The notes beneath the pieces are model-generated. The model was not told where the DNA came from and made no database searches. It saw only the letters and a program-made list of their open reading frames with translations. Both the position numbers and the translations under genes were made by a program. Positions 24,417-32,647 of a stretch of DNA of 64,000 bases are shown here, in pieces. This DNA comes from Hymenobacter plasmatis. Its GTDB lineage: Bacteria; Bacteroidota; Bacteroidia; Cytophagales; Hymenobacteraceae. The first letter of the stretch is position 1. Every line of letters begins with the position of its first letter. Location of the stretch: NCBI RefSeq assembly GCF_020711255.1, contig NZ_JAJFAW010000022.1:1-64000 (forward strand). Direction: 5' to 3'.

Positions 24417-26807
24417 ATGCGTGTTTTGGCTTATCGGCCAGCTGTGGAGCAGCTGGAATCACTGTTGGGAGGAATTGGAAGGAAAGCGGGGCGGGCGAGC
24501 ATCGGCGCGGTGGTGCTGTGGCTGCTCGGGGCAGTAGCGGCGGTGGCCCAGCCCACGGCGGCCGTGCCGAAGGCGGCCATTGTGGACACGGTTTCGCACG
24601 ACGACTCCCACCGCCTTGAAATTGCCTACACCACCCTGAGCGGAATTTCGGGGCAGGTGCGCGACGTATTCGATACCCGCGAGGTGGCTGAGGAATTGCC
24701 TGGCCTCGATGAAAACCTGCACGCCATCCGGCACAGCGTGGAAGAAACCGGGCAGGTAGTCGACATTAAGCAGCTGCAGATGTGCCAGTTGATGCTGGCC
24801 AACATTCAGGAGCAGCTGGCCGAGTGGCGCACGGCGCTGGGCCAGGCCCACGAGCAGCTCGAAACCATGCAGGCCCGGCTGGCAAGCCTGGCCCCGCGCC
24901 CCGCCCGCGTGGCCCGCCCCGACGCGGCCGTGCTGGCGCTGGAGCGGGCCGACTCGGCGCTGCAAGGGCGGCGTAACCGCATCGGCGGGCTGCTCACGAA
25001 GCGCTACGAGCGGACCAAGCAGTTGCAAACCCAGGTGGCGGCCAGCTACATCCAAACCCTGGAATTGCAGGATGAGGTGGGCGACCAGATGCGCCACTTC
25101 GGGCGCACCACCATCAAGGCGGCCTACCCGCCGCTGTGGGCGGCGCGCCCGGCCCCAGCCTCCAATGCGGCCCCCGACGCGGCGCACGATGCCGCCGACC
25201 GCCGCGAAATCATCAACTTCTACTTCGCTAACAACTGGGACAACTGGGCCTACATGGTCCTGATTGGGCTGGTGTTCTACGGCTGGGTGGCCTTCAACTA
25301 CCGCCGGGTGCGGGCGCGCACCCTCGACCTGGAAATGCCATTCCGCTACCTGCGGCCGGGGCCGGTGGCCGCTACTGCTGTGGTGGTGTTCAGCCTGGCT
25401 CCGGTCCTGGAGCTGCATCCGCCGCCCGTGTACCTGGCGCTGTTGCAGGCGCTGCTGCTGCTGGCCCTCACGGCGGTGTTTGCCCGGAGCTGGTCGCGCC
25501 AATTGTTTCGGTACTGGCTGGTGCTGGTGGTTTTCTTCGTGATTATGACCTTCACCAATGCCAACGCGGCCACCGGGCTGGGCGCACGCTGGGGCCTGCT
25601 GCTGCTCAATGTGCTGGCCGCGGGCTTGGGCGGGCTGCTGCTGTTGCGCCTGCGCGAAACCATGGCCCTGCTGCGGTTTCTGATACCCGTGACCTGGCTG
25701 TTTATCGGGCTGAATGCGCTGGCGGTGGTCTGCAACGTGTTTGGGCGGCTGAGCCTGGCCAAGATGTTCAGCACGGCGGCCATCTTCGGCCTCACGCAGG
25801 GCATTGGGCTGGCCGTGTTCGTCGAGCTGTTCACCGAAGCCTTTCACCTCCAGATTCTGGGCATTCGCTCGGCCAATGGCGGCGCGGCCACCTTCGATTT
25901 CGACAAGATTGAAACCCATTTGCTGCGCCTGCTCACGGGTGTAGCGGCCGTGGTGTGGCTGGTGGTCTTCACCTCCAATCTCAACCTGCACGCCACCCTC
26001 TACCGGGCACTCGAACAGGTGCTCACGGCCCCGCACACGCTGGGCAGCACCGAATTCACGCTCGGCAATATCTTGCTGTTCTTCTTCATTCTCTTCGTGT
26101 CGGCGCAGCTGCAGCAGTACCTGGGCTACTTTTTTGGCGATGTGGGCGAGGCCGACAGCGTGGGCTCGCGGCAGCGCGGGTCGTGGCTGGTGGCGCTGCG
26201 GCTGCTGCTGGTGCTGGTGGGTTTTGCGCTGGCCACGGCGGCCACGGGCTTGCCGCTGAGTAAAATCGCCATCGTGTTCGGGGCCCTGAGCGTAGGCATC
26301 GGCCTGGGCTTGCAGAGCATTGTCAACAACCTGGTGTCGGGCATTATCCTGATTTTTGAGCGGCCGTTTCATGTCGGCGACTTCATTGAGGTGGCCGGCA
26401 AATCGGGACGAGTGCAGGACATCGGCATCCGGTCGAGTAAGCTCACCTCGGTGACGGGCTCCGAAATTATCTTGCCCAACGGCGACCTGCTCTCGCAACA
26501 CGTTATCAACTGGACGCGCACCAACGACCACATTCGCGTGGATTTGGTGCTGAAACTAGCCCCCGGCGTCGACCTGCAAACCGACCTGCAAACGGCCCGC
26601 GAGCTGATTCAGGAGGAAATCAAAAACAGCCCCTACACCATGCAGAGCCTGCCGCCGGAGATTCTGCTGAGCAGCATCAACGGCCAGGTGTACGAGCTGA
26701 AGGTGCTGTTCTGGATTACCAACATCCGCCAGGAGCAGCTCACGAAAAGCGAGATTCTGGCCGGGATTTACCGCCGATTTACCGCGCAGGGCTTGCAGCT
26801 CAATTAG
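24417..26807 (+). CDS. Large MscS-family mechanosensitive channel
   Basis: A 796-residue membrane protein. An N-terminal signal/anchor segment (VVLWLLGAVAAVAQ) is followed by a periplasmic coiled-coil region around residues 80-240, then about ten membrane helices. The C-terminal MscS domain is clear: GALSVGIGLGLQSIVNNLVS (the pore helix), then IFERPFHVGDFIEVAGKSG, VQDIGIRSSKLTSVTGSEI and ILPNGDLLSQHVINWT (beta domain). It opens under membrane tension during hypo-osmotic shock. Its size and periplasmic extension resemble MscK/YbdG-like Bacteroidota channels. It ends opposite the T9SS gene at 26903 with a shared terminator. Confidence 0.9.
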   Translation: MRVLAYRPAVEQLESLLGGIGRKAGRASIGAVVLWLLGAVAAVAQPTAAVPKAAIVDTVSHDDSHRLEIAYTTLSGISGQVRDVFDTREVAEELPGLDENLHAIRHSVEETGQVVDIKQLQMCQLMLANIQEQLAEWRTALGQAHEQLETMQARLASLAPRPARVARPDAAVLALERADSALQGRRNRIGGLLTKRYERTKQLQTQVAASYIQTLELQDEVGDQMRHFGRTTIKAAYPPLWAARPAPASNAAPDAAHDAADRREIINFYFANNWDNWAYMVLIGLVFYGWVAFNYRRVRARTLDLEMPFRYLRPGPVAATAVVVFSLAPVLELHPPPVYLALLQALLLLALTAVFARSWSRQLFRYWLVLVVFFVIMTFTNANAATGLGARWGLLLLNVLAAGLGGLLLLRLRETMALLRFLIPVTWLFIGLNALAVVCNVFGRLSLAKMFSTAAIFGLTQGIGLAVFVELFTEAFHLQILGIRSANGGAATFDFDKIETHLLRLLTGVAAVVWLVVFTSNLNLHATLYRALEQVLTAPHTLGSTEFTLGNILLFFFILFVSAQLQQYLGYFFGDVGEADSVGSRQRGSWLVALRLLLVLVGFALATAATGLPLSKIAIVFGALSVGIGLGLQSIVNNLVSGIILIFERPFHVGDFIEVAGKSGRVQDIGIRSSKLTSVTGSEIILPNGDLLSQHVINWTRTNDHIRVDLVLKLAPGVDLQTDLQTARELIQEEIKNSPYTMQSLPPEILLSSINGQVYELKVLFWITNIRQEQLTKSEILAGIYRRFTAQGLQLN

Positions 26808-26863
26808 GGATGTAGAGACGCCACACTTTGCGTCTCGTCTAACGTTGGAACACCAAACAATGA

Positions 26864-26897
26864 AAACGGCCCGTCTAGAATTCCAGGCGGGCCGTTT
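26864..26897. terminator. Bidirectional terminator between converging genes
   Basis: AAACGGCCCG at 26864-26873 pairs with CGGGCCGTTT at 26887-26896, with partial pairing inside, and flanking A and T tracts. It sits between the MscS gene and the T9SS type B protein gene, which converge here. Confidence 0.75.
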
Positions 26898-26902
26898 CTG
26901 TA

Positions 26903-28828
26903 TCAGGGAATTACCTCTACCCAGCCTTTGTATTTGCGGCCATCGGTGTAGGTAACGAGGTAGTAGTAGGTGCCCGCCGCCCCCGCGCCGCCCCAGCGGA
27001 AGCCGCGGTCGGGCGACTGGTACACCAGCTGGCCCCAGCGCGAGAAGATTTTGATGCCTGCAAACCGGTGGTCGCAGAAATCGACCGGTAGGTCGGGCAT
27101 GGTGAAAAAGTCGTTCTTGGCGTCGCCGTTGGGCGTGATGATGTTCGGGGGGTGGAACGCCAGGGAATCTCGCGGCGGTGCTATTTCAAACCGGATAACC
27201 CGCTCCTGGGGTAGGGGCGTGCACGGGCCCGTTTCCGTGAGCCGGAAGTGCACGGTGAGCCCACTGGTTGCGCCCACGCTCACCGCTTCGCAGGTGGGCT
27301 CCCAGGTAAAGGTGGCGTTGGCCTGGCCCGTACCGTTTTGCGCCGCAAAGGTCATTTTCACGGCTTCCAGGTCAAAGCCGTCGCCGGCGGCGCTCAGGGC
27401 CAGGGCGTTGCGGTCGACGTCGGTGCCGGTCAGGGTGGCGGTGTAGCGCTGGCCCAGCACCACGCGCACCACGGCGGGGTTGGCACTGGATAGGGGCAGC
27501 GGCGCCGGCGGGAAAGTGCTGGTGAGCACGGGCGCCGTGTTGGGTGCCTGCGTGGCCGTGAAAGCCACGCGCACGGTGTCGCGCTTGGGCAGCGAGCAGC
27601 CGTTGTCGGCCACAATGAGGTCGAGCAAGTACACCTTGCCCTTGGTGTCCGTGCAATCGGGGAAGCACAGCGTGGCCGTGAGCGTATCCGGCGCGCCGGC
27701 CGCCCGCACCGTGCCGCTGCGCACGGTGGTAAATAGCGGCGCGGGCTCCGTAAAATTGACTGGGCGGCTGCTCATGGTGAGCACCGAGTTGGGGTCGGGG
27801 TCGGTGTAGCGAATGGTCAGGCAGCGGTTGCCGCCGGGCACCAAGCGCAGCGTGTCGCGCCCGGGCCGGTACACCGCCTTGGCGCCCGTGGCCTGGACTT
27901 GCAGCTTCGGCGGCGTATTGGTGGGGCAGTTGAGCACGTAGAGCTGGAAGTCGCGCCGCGTCTCCCCGATTTTTACACCCTTGCGGTACTCCGTGCAGCG
28001 AACCCCAAACACAAACAAGCCCAGGCTGCTGGGCCGCACGGTGAGCCGGCCGGTGCGGGCATCGATGCCCAGGGACGGGCTGCCCGGAATCTGATTGTTG
28101 GTACCCAGGCCGGTGTTCCAGGTGATGAGGGCGTAGGGCGCCGGGGCGGCCTGCGGCACCAGTGGCTGCGCCGTGGTGGTGTGGCCGTTGAGGGGCGTCA
28201 CCATGTCATAGGCCAGGGAATCGCCGTCGGGGTCCTGCCCCCCGAAATCGTAGTAAAACAGCTCGTTGCGGCAGGCGTAGTCGCCCAGCGGCGGGAAGAT
28301 GCGCGGCGTCGAATCGATGAAAGCCGCGCCGTTGCGCACCACGGCCGGAAACTCCAGGTAAAAGGCCTGGGCCGCCGCACCGGGCGCCACAATGTTGCTG
28401 ATGGTGACGTTGCGGCAGCAGCGCTCCACGGCCACGTAGTAGCCCGCGGGGTTGGTGTATACGGTCGAATTGAGGGTAATGTCGTTGGTGTACACCAGCT
28501 TGCGGGTGCTCAGCGAGCCCACGCTGCAGGCCGGGTTGGTGTAGCTCACGAAGGTGTTGCCGGTGAGGGTCAGCACCACGTTGGCCATGCGAAAATCGTT
28601 GCTTTTGGCGAAGATGCTGGCCGTAAGCTGCTGGTCGAGGGCGCCGGGGTCGCCGTTGATGGCGTCAAAATACAGGTTGAGCGTAAGGGTGTAGAGGCTG
28701 CCGGTCTTGTGCTGCAGGTCCAGTTCACCGCCCACAATGTGCGTGGCCGAAGCCGACAGCGGGGCCAGCAGCACCAGCGCCAGCAGCCAGGAGCGGGAAA
28801 TAAGGAGAGCCAGCCAAATGCGCTTCAT
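26903..28828 (-). CDS. T9SS type B (gliding-motility C-terminal domain) surface protein
   Basis: A 641-residue secreted protein. The signal peptide runs to SASATHIVGGELDL. Several Ig/cadherin-like beta domains follow: GDYACRNELFYYDFGGQDPDGDS and later FTWEPTCEAVSVGATSG are typical of large Bacteroidota surface proteins. The last 85 residues (NIITPNGDAKNDFFTMPDLP, IFSRWGQLVYQS, GTYYYLVTYTDGRKYKGWVEV) are the CHU_C/type B sorting domain recognised by type IX secretion. It is probably exported and attached through PorU-independent type B handling; ligand unknown. ATG 28828 is preferred to the GTG three bases upstream. Confidence 0.88.
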   Translation of the reverse strand: MKRIWLALLISRSWLLALVLLAPLSASATHIVGGELDLQHKTGSLYTLTLNLYFDAINGDPGALDQQLTASIFAKSNDFRMANVVLTLTGNTFVSYTNPACSVGSLSTRKLVYTNDITLNSTVYTNPAGYYVAVERCCRNVTISNIVAPGAAAQAFYLEFPAVVRNGAAFIDSTPRIFPPLGDYACRNELFYYDFGGQDPDGDSLAYDMVTPLNGHTTTAQPLVPQAAPAPYALITWNTGLGTNNQIPGSPSLGIDARTGRLTVRPSSLGLFVFGVRCTEYRKGVKIGETRRDFQLYVLNCPTNTPPKLQVQATGAKAVYRPGRDTLRLVPGGNRCLTIRYTDPDPNSVLTMSSRPVNFTEPAPLFTTVRSGTVRAAGAPDTLTATLCFPDCTDTKGKVYLLDLIVADNGCSLPKRDTVRVAFTATQAPNTAPVLTSTFPPAPLPLSSANPAVVRVVLGQRYTATLTGTDVDRNALALSAAGDGFDLEAVKMTFAAQNGTGQANATFTWEPTCEAVSVGATSGLTVHFRLTETGPCTPLPQERVIRFEIAPPRDSLAFHPPNIITPNGDAKNDFFTMPDLPVDFCDHRFAGIKIFSRWGQLVYQSPDRGFRWGGAGAAGTYYYLVTYTDGRKYKGWVEVIP

Positions 28829-28905
28829 CACTAGTAAGATAGCCGAAAAAATAAAAATTTCCCCTCAAGGGCCCGGCCCATTTTTAATAAAAAAACGAAC
28901 CGGGC

Positions 28906-28913
28906 CAAAAGTA
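28906..28913 (-). promoter_or_regulatory. Bacteroidota-type -7 box for the T9SS type B gene
   Basis: The minus strand reads TACTTTTG, matching TAnnTTTG, 78 bases upstream of the ATG at 28828. This implies a leader of roughly 70 bases, AT-rich. Confidence 0.4.
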
Positions 28914-28942
28914 ATCAGGAGCCTAGAACGAGCCCGCCTGGC

Positions 28943-29074
28943 TTAGGTGGTGGGGACGGTTTTGGTGGTGTCCGTCGGGGTGGTTGTGCTGGGCTTCTTG
29001 CAGTCCCTGCCCGAGGTCGGGCTCACGTTGTCTTTCTCGCAGCCCGAGAAGCTGCTTATGGAGCACAGCCAGCC
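28943..29074 (-). pseudogene. Remnant or mis-started small lipoprotein
   Basis: On the minus strand an open frame ends in TAA at 28943-28945 and reads GWLCSISSFSGCEKDN, then a Thr/Pro/Lys-rich tail ending KTVPTT. SFSGC is a good lipobox and the tail is typical of a short Bacteroidota lipoprotein, but no ATG, GTG or TTG precedes the lipobox at the right distance. The upstream codons are Arg/Pro/Ala-rich and not signal-like. A frameshift in the signal peptide or decay of the start is likely; chance is possible. The remaining part of the 28829-29245 gap holds two promoter boxes. Confidence 0.35.
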
Positions 29075-29157
29075 CGCACGCCGCCGAGCCGGGCGGGCAG
29101 GGTAGAAGAAGGCTGCGGCGGCAGCTTTCAGCCCAAGTCCCTCTGAGCCGAGGTCAT

Positions 29158-29165
29158 TATATTTG
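29158..29165 (+). promoter_or_regulatory. Bacteroidota-type -7 box for the BLUF gene
   Basis: TATATTTG matches TAnnTTTG. It lies 81 bases upstream of the chosen BLUF start at 29246, implying a leader of about 70-75 bases. The -33 element is not clear. Confidence 0.45.
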
Positions 29166-29245
29166 CGAGGCTTGGGCCAACTATGGTTGTGCTTAGGCTA
29201 CGTTCCATATCGCCTGGCGGCGTGTCCACAGTGCCGCTGTTCTCT

Positions 29246-29701
29246 ATGATTCACATTGTGTACATGAGCCGGGCCGTGCGCCCGCTTTCTGACCAGGACC
29301 TGCAGCTCTTGCTGGACCAGTGCCGCCAGGACAATGCCCAGCGCAACGTCACGGGCGTGCTGTTCTACAGCCACGGCAACATTGCCCAGCTCATCGAAGG
29401 CGAGCCGGCCATTCTTGAGCCCCTGTTTGACAAAATATCCCGCGACGGCCGCCACTCCCACGTGGTGAAGCTGGTGGACAAGCCCATTGCCACCCGCAGC
29501 TTTTCGGATTGGTCCATGGCCTTTCACCCCCTGGAGCCCGCCGGCTTTGAGGCCCTGGAAGGTTTCTTGTTGCCCGGCAACCTGCCCGCTTCGCCCAGCA
29601 CCCTTACCATCGCCGATGCCATGATGGTGGATTTGGTGCGCCTGGCCGTTTTCGGCCCCGATGCCGTGCCCACGGAGCCTGCCGAGCCGGTACATGCGTA
29701 A
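29246..29701 (+). CDS. Short BLUF-domain blue-light photoreceptor (PixD-type)
   Basis: A 151-residue protein consisting of one BLUF domain and a helical C-terminal extension, the size of PixD/Slr1694. All residues of the photocycle can be placed: Tyr6 (MIHIVYMSRA), Asn34 (RNVTGVLFYS), Gln48 (NIAQLIEGE), Trp89 and Met91 (SDWSMAF). FAD binding and a light-switched hydrogen bond network are expected from the family. There is no effector domain, so output must be through a partner protein. The histidine kinase gene begins 83 bases downstream on the same strand. The start ATG 29246 places Tyr6 at the canonical distance from the N-terminus; the earlier ATG at 29183 adds non-conserved residues. Confidence 0.93.
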   Translation: MIHIVYMSRAVRPLSDQDLQLLLDQCRQDNAQRNVTGVLFYSHGNIAQLIEGEPAILEPLFDKISRDGRHSHVVKLVDKPIATRSFSDWSMAFHPLEPAGFEALEGFLLPGNLPASPSTLTIADAMMVDLVRLAVFGPDAVPTEPAEPVHA

Positions 29702-29784
29702 ACATCAATATGTGAGCTGGGAGTGCGAGGCTGCCCGGCCTGCGAACAGCCCGGGACCGGCAGACCTCACCAAGTGCAGTAGCC

Positions 29785-31650
29785 ATGCGTGAGCATCAAC
29801 TTCAGGACATTCTTCAGCACATGCCGGCCGGCGTGGCCACCTTGCAGGGCCCCGAGCTGCGCTACGGCTTTGTGAACGACGCCATGCGCGCGGTGATAGG
29901 CGACGCCGCCCAGGAAGGCCGCTCTGTAGCCGAATCTCCCGGCCTCATCCCCGCCGATTTGCTGGAGGTAATGCAGCAGGTATATGAGTCGGGGCGGCCG
30001 TTTGTGGCCAAGGCCTACCGCATTCCGACGCCCGCGGCCACGGGCAGCGGGGCGGCCATTCGCTACTTCGACGTGGCCCTGGAGCCCGTGCGCGAAGGCG
30101 GCGGGCCGGTGAGCGGCCTGCTGCTGTTTGCCGTGGACGTAACCGAGCAGGAAGAAACGCGCCAGCGGGCGCACGAGCTCGCCATCGAAACCCGGCGCCT
30201 CGACACGCGCCTGCGGGTGCTCACCGAGACGGTGCCCCAAATCACGTTCACAATGGACGCGGCCGGCAAGCTGGAGTACGTGAGCCCGCAGTGGTACTAC
30301 TTCACGGGCCAGCCGCCCACGGCCGACCTCAACGCCATCTGGCCCCTGCTCATTCACCCCGATGACCGGCTGCGGGTGCTGTACCAGTCCGATGCGGCCC
30401 GGGCCGCCGGCACGGGCTGGAGCTTCGAGTACCGCATGCGCCGGCACGACGGGCAGTACCGTTGGCTGCTGAGCCGCGCCCTGCCCGAGCTGCACGCCCC
30501 CGACCAGCCGGTGTTCTGGCACGGCGCCCTCACCGAGGTGCACGACCAGCGCGAGCTGGCCGAGGCCCTGCGCCGCGGCGAGGCCGAGCTGCGCTTTCTG
30601 GCCGACAGCATCCCCGAGCTCATCTGGACGGCCACGTCCGAGGGCTTTATCGACTACTACAACCAGTTCACGGGCGAGTACACCGGCCTTACGCGCGACG
30701 AGCTGGGCCCCACCGGCTGGATAAACCTGCTCGAGCCCACCGAGCAGGCCGGCGCCGCCCGCCGCTGGGTACAGAGCATCGCCTCCGGCGAGCCCTACGA
30801 AGGCCTGTTCCGCATGCGCCGACACGACGGGCGCTACCGCTGGCACATCATCCGGGCGCGGCAGCTTGCCGACACGCGCGGCCCCCGCTGGTTTGGCGCC
30901 TGCACCGACGTGGACGACCAGCACCGCCTGCGCGAGGTGCTGCAAACCCAGTACGACGAGCTGGCCCGCACCAACCGCGACCTCGACACCTTTGTGTACA
31001 CGGCCTCGCACGACTTAAAGCAGCCCCTGCTCAACTTGCGCGGCTTGTTTGACGAGTTGCGGCGCACGGCCCGATTCGAGGACCCGCAGGAAGCCGAAAT
31101 CCAGGACATGGTGGACGGCGCCCTGGCTCAGCTCGACACCACCTTGCAGGAACTGGCCGCCACCGTGCAGGAGCAGCGTGGCCTGTCGGCGCCTACCGAG
31201 CCGCTCGACCTGCGCAGCGTGGCCGAAGAAGTGCTGCTGGGCCTGCGCGCCCAAGTGCAGGAGGCCAACGCCACGGTTGAGCTAAACTTTGAGGCGGCCC
31301 CCACGCTCACCTATGGCCGGGCCAACCTGCGCTCCATCCTCCACAACCTGCTTAGCAACGCCCTCAAGTTTGCCGACCCCGAGCGCCCGGCGGCGGTGCA
31401 GGTGTACAGCCGCCTCGACGAGGGAGGGCGCCCCATCCTCAGCGTGGCAGACAACGGCCTGGGCATGGTGCTCCTCGAAAACCAGGCCACCGTCTTCCAG
31501 CCCTTTGCGCGCCAGCACCCGCACATTGGCGGCGCCGGCGTGGGCATGTACCTGGTGCAGCGCATCATTACCAGCCGCGGCGGGCGCCTGGAGGTAGCCA
31601 GCACCGTAGGCCAGGGCACCACTTTCACCATCCACTGGCTCGAGGAGTAA
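29785..31650 (+). CDS. PAS-domain sensor histidine kinase
   Basis: A 621-residue cytoplasmic kinase without visible membrane segments. Three PAS/PAC units lie near residues 5-120, 140-265 and 270-395 (YVSPQWYYFTGQPPTADLNA, MRRHDGQYRWLLSRALP, FIDYYNQFTGEYTGLT). The dimerisation helix carries His409 in YTASHDLKQPLLNLRG. The ATPase domain has N box NLLSNALKFADP, G1 VADNGLGM and G2 GAGVGMYLVQR. No receiver or DNA-binding domain is attached and no response regulator gene is adjacent. It follows the BLUF gene by 83 bases and may be in the same transcript, so it is a candidate light-signal partner. Ligand for the PAS domains is unknown. Confidence 0.9.
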   Translation: MREHQLQDILQHMPAGVATLQGPELRYGFVNDAMRAVIGDAAQEGRSVAESPGLIPADLLEVMQQVYESGRPFVAKAYRIPTPAATGSGAAIRYFDVALEPVREGGGPVSGLLLFAVDVTEQEETRQRAHELAIETRRLDTRLRVLTETVPQITFTMDAAGKLEYVSPQWYYFTGQPPTADLNAIWPLLIHPDDRLRVLYQSDAARAAGTGWSFEYRMRRHDGQYRWLLSRALPELHAPDQPVFWHGALTEVHDQRELAEALRRGEAELRFLADSIPELIWTATSEGFIDYYNQFTGEYTGLTRDELGPTGWINLLEPTEQAGAARRWVQSIASGEPYEGLFRMRRHDGRYRWHIIRARQLADTRGPRWFGACTDVDDQHRLREVLQTQYDELARTNRDLDTFVYTASHDLKQPLLNLRGLFDELRRTARFEDPQEAEIQDMVDGALAQLDTTLQELAATVQEQRGLSAPTEPLDLRSVAEEVLLGLRAQVQEANATVELNFEAAPTLTYGRANLRSILHNLLSNALKFADPERPAAVQVYSRLDEGGRPILSVADNGLGMVLLENQATVFQPFARQHPHIGGAGVGMYLVQRIITSRGGRLEVASTVGQGTTFTIHWLEE

Positions 31651-31675
31651 GGACGAATTGGGCTGAAAAGAGAAC

Positions 31676-31816
31676 GTCATGCCGAGCGTAGCGAAGCATC
31701 TCGCTCGTGCCGTTTGTCATGCTCGCGCCGCTTGTCATGCAGAGCGGAGCGAAGCATCTTATCCCGTCGAACGAATCGTTGTGGCGTGAGAAGATACTTC
31801 CTGCGCCAGCATAACA
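31676..31816. repeat. Intergenic palindromic repeat, compound copy C
   Basis: Starts with a partial unit (GTCATGCCGAGCGTAGCGAA at 31676) followed by a full unit from 31733 (TGTCATGCAGAGCGGAGCGA) to 31816, whose right arm is decayed (GAGAAGATACTTC, then CAGCATAACA). Lies between the kinase and DJ-1 genes. Confidence 0.8.
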
Positions 31817-31973
31817 GGAGGCGCATGATACTTGAGAAGCTTTGGTCAGCTCAACATCACTTATGCATATGCGGCTCCTCATAACTCAGTATTAAAAAAC
31901 GAAAGAGGGCAGGGAGCGTAAAGGAATGGGACCGGGCATATCCCCGGTACTTCCTTTCCAAAACCGCACTACC

Positions 31974-32564
31974 ATGAGCATCTTCAGCAGCGACAAACTC
32001 AAGGGCAGAAAAATTGCCATCATTGCCACCGACGGCTTCGAGCAGTCCGAGCTCGACGAGCCCAAGAAATACCTGGAAGGCGAGGGCGCCGAAACACACG
32101 TCATCTCCCTGAAAAGCGGCTCCATCAAAGGCTGGGACGGCCCGGCCAAAGACTGGGGCAGCAAAGTGGACGTCGACAAGGTGATTACCGACGTGAAGCC
32201 TTCCGACTACGACGCCCTGGTGCTGCCCGGCGGCCAAATGAACCCCGACGTGCTGCGCATGAACAAAGACGTGGTGGCCTTCGTGAAGGAGTTTGCCGGC
32301 ACCGGCAAGGTAATCGCCGCAATCTGCCACGGCCCCTGGACGCTAGTAGAGGCCGATGTGGTGCGCGGCAAGCGCGTAACGAGCTGGCCCAGCTTGCAAA
32401 CCGACCTGCGCAACGCCGGCGCCCAGTGGGAAGACTCCGAAGTGGTGTGCGACCACGGCCTCATCACCAGCCGCAAGCCCGCCGATATCCCCGCTTTCAA
32501 CAAGAAGATTGTGGAAGAAATGCTCGAGCCCCAGCATGGCGGCCGCAAGCAGGCCGTAGCCTAA
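31974..32564 (+). CDS. DJ-1/PfpI family protein (YhbO-type glyoxalase/deglycase-like)
   Basis: A 196-residue protein of the PfpI group. IAIIATDGFEQSELDEPKKY near the N-terminus includes the conserved Glu that hydrogen-bonds the active Cys, found here as Cys118 in KVIAAICHGPWTLVEADVV; the following His completes the site. GWDGPAKDWGSKVDVD and VLPGGQMNPDVLR match general stress protein 18/YhbO. Members protect against oxidative or glyoxal stress; reported protease and deglycase activities are debated. ATG 31974 is chosen over the frame opening at 31926. A strong terminator follows. Confidence 0.92.
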   Translation: MSIFSSDKLKGRKIAIIATDGFEQSELDEPKKYLEGEGAETHVISLKSGSIKGWDGPAKDWGSKVDVDKVITDVKPSDYDALVLPGGQMNPDVLRMNKDVVAFVKEFAGTGKVIAAICHGPWTLVEADVVRGKRVTSWPSLQTDLRNAGAQWEDSEVVCDHGLITSRKPADIPAFNKKIVEEMLEPQHGGRKQAVA

Positions 32565-32584
32565 CGCCCAACAAATCTGACAGC

Positions 32585-32620
32585 AAAAAGCCCCGTCCTG
32601 AGCCAGGACGGGGCTTTTTT
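32585..32620. terminator. Bidirectional intrinsic terminator
   Basis: A perfect stem (AAAAGCCCCGTCCTG pairing with CAGGACGGGGCTTTT, loop AGC) with flanking A and T runs. It separates the converging DJ-1 and ScyD/E-like genes. Confidence 0.92.
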
Positions 32621-32647
32621 GTGTGGCGGCAAAATTGAGCTGAAATC

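Noticed and set aside
24459..26531. A 690-codon open frame on the minus strand
   Set aside because: Antisense to the MscS gene; Gln/Arg/His-rich composition with no domain, while the plus strand has a complete channel domain.
28984..29196. A 70-codon open frame on the plus strand
   Set aside because: Arg/Ser/Cys/Pro-rich with no signal or domain; it overlaps the lipoprotein-like frame on the other strand.
29767..31011. A 414-codon open frame on the minus strand
   Set aside because: Antisense to the PAS kinase; no recognisable motif.
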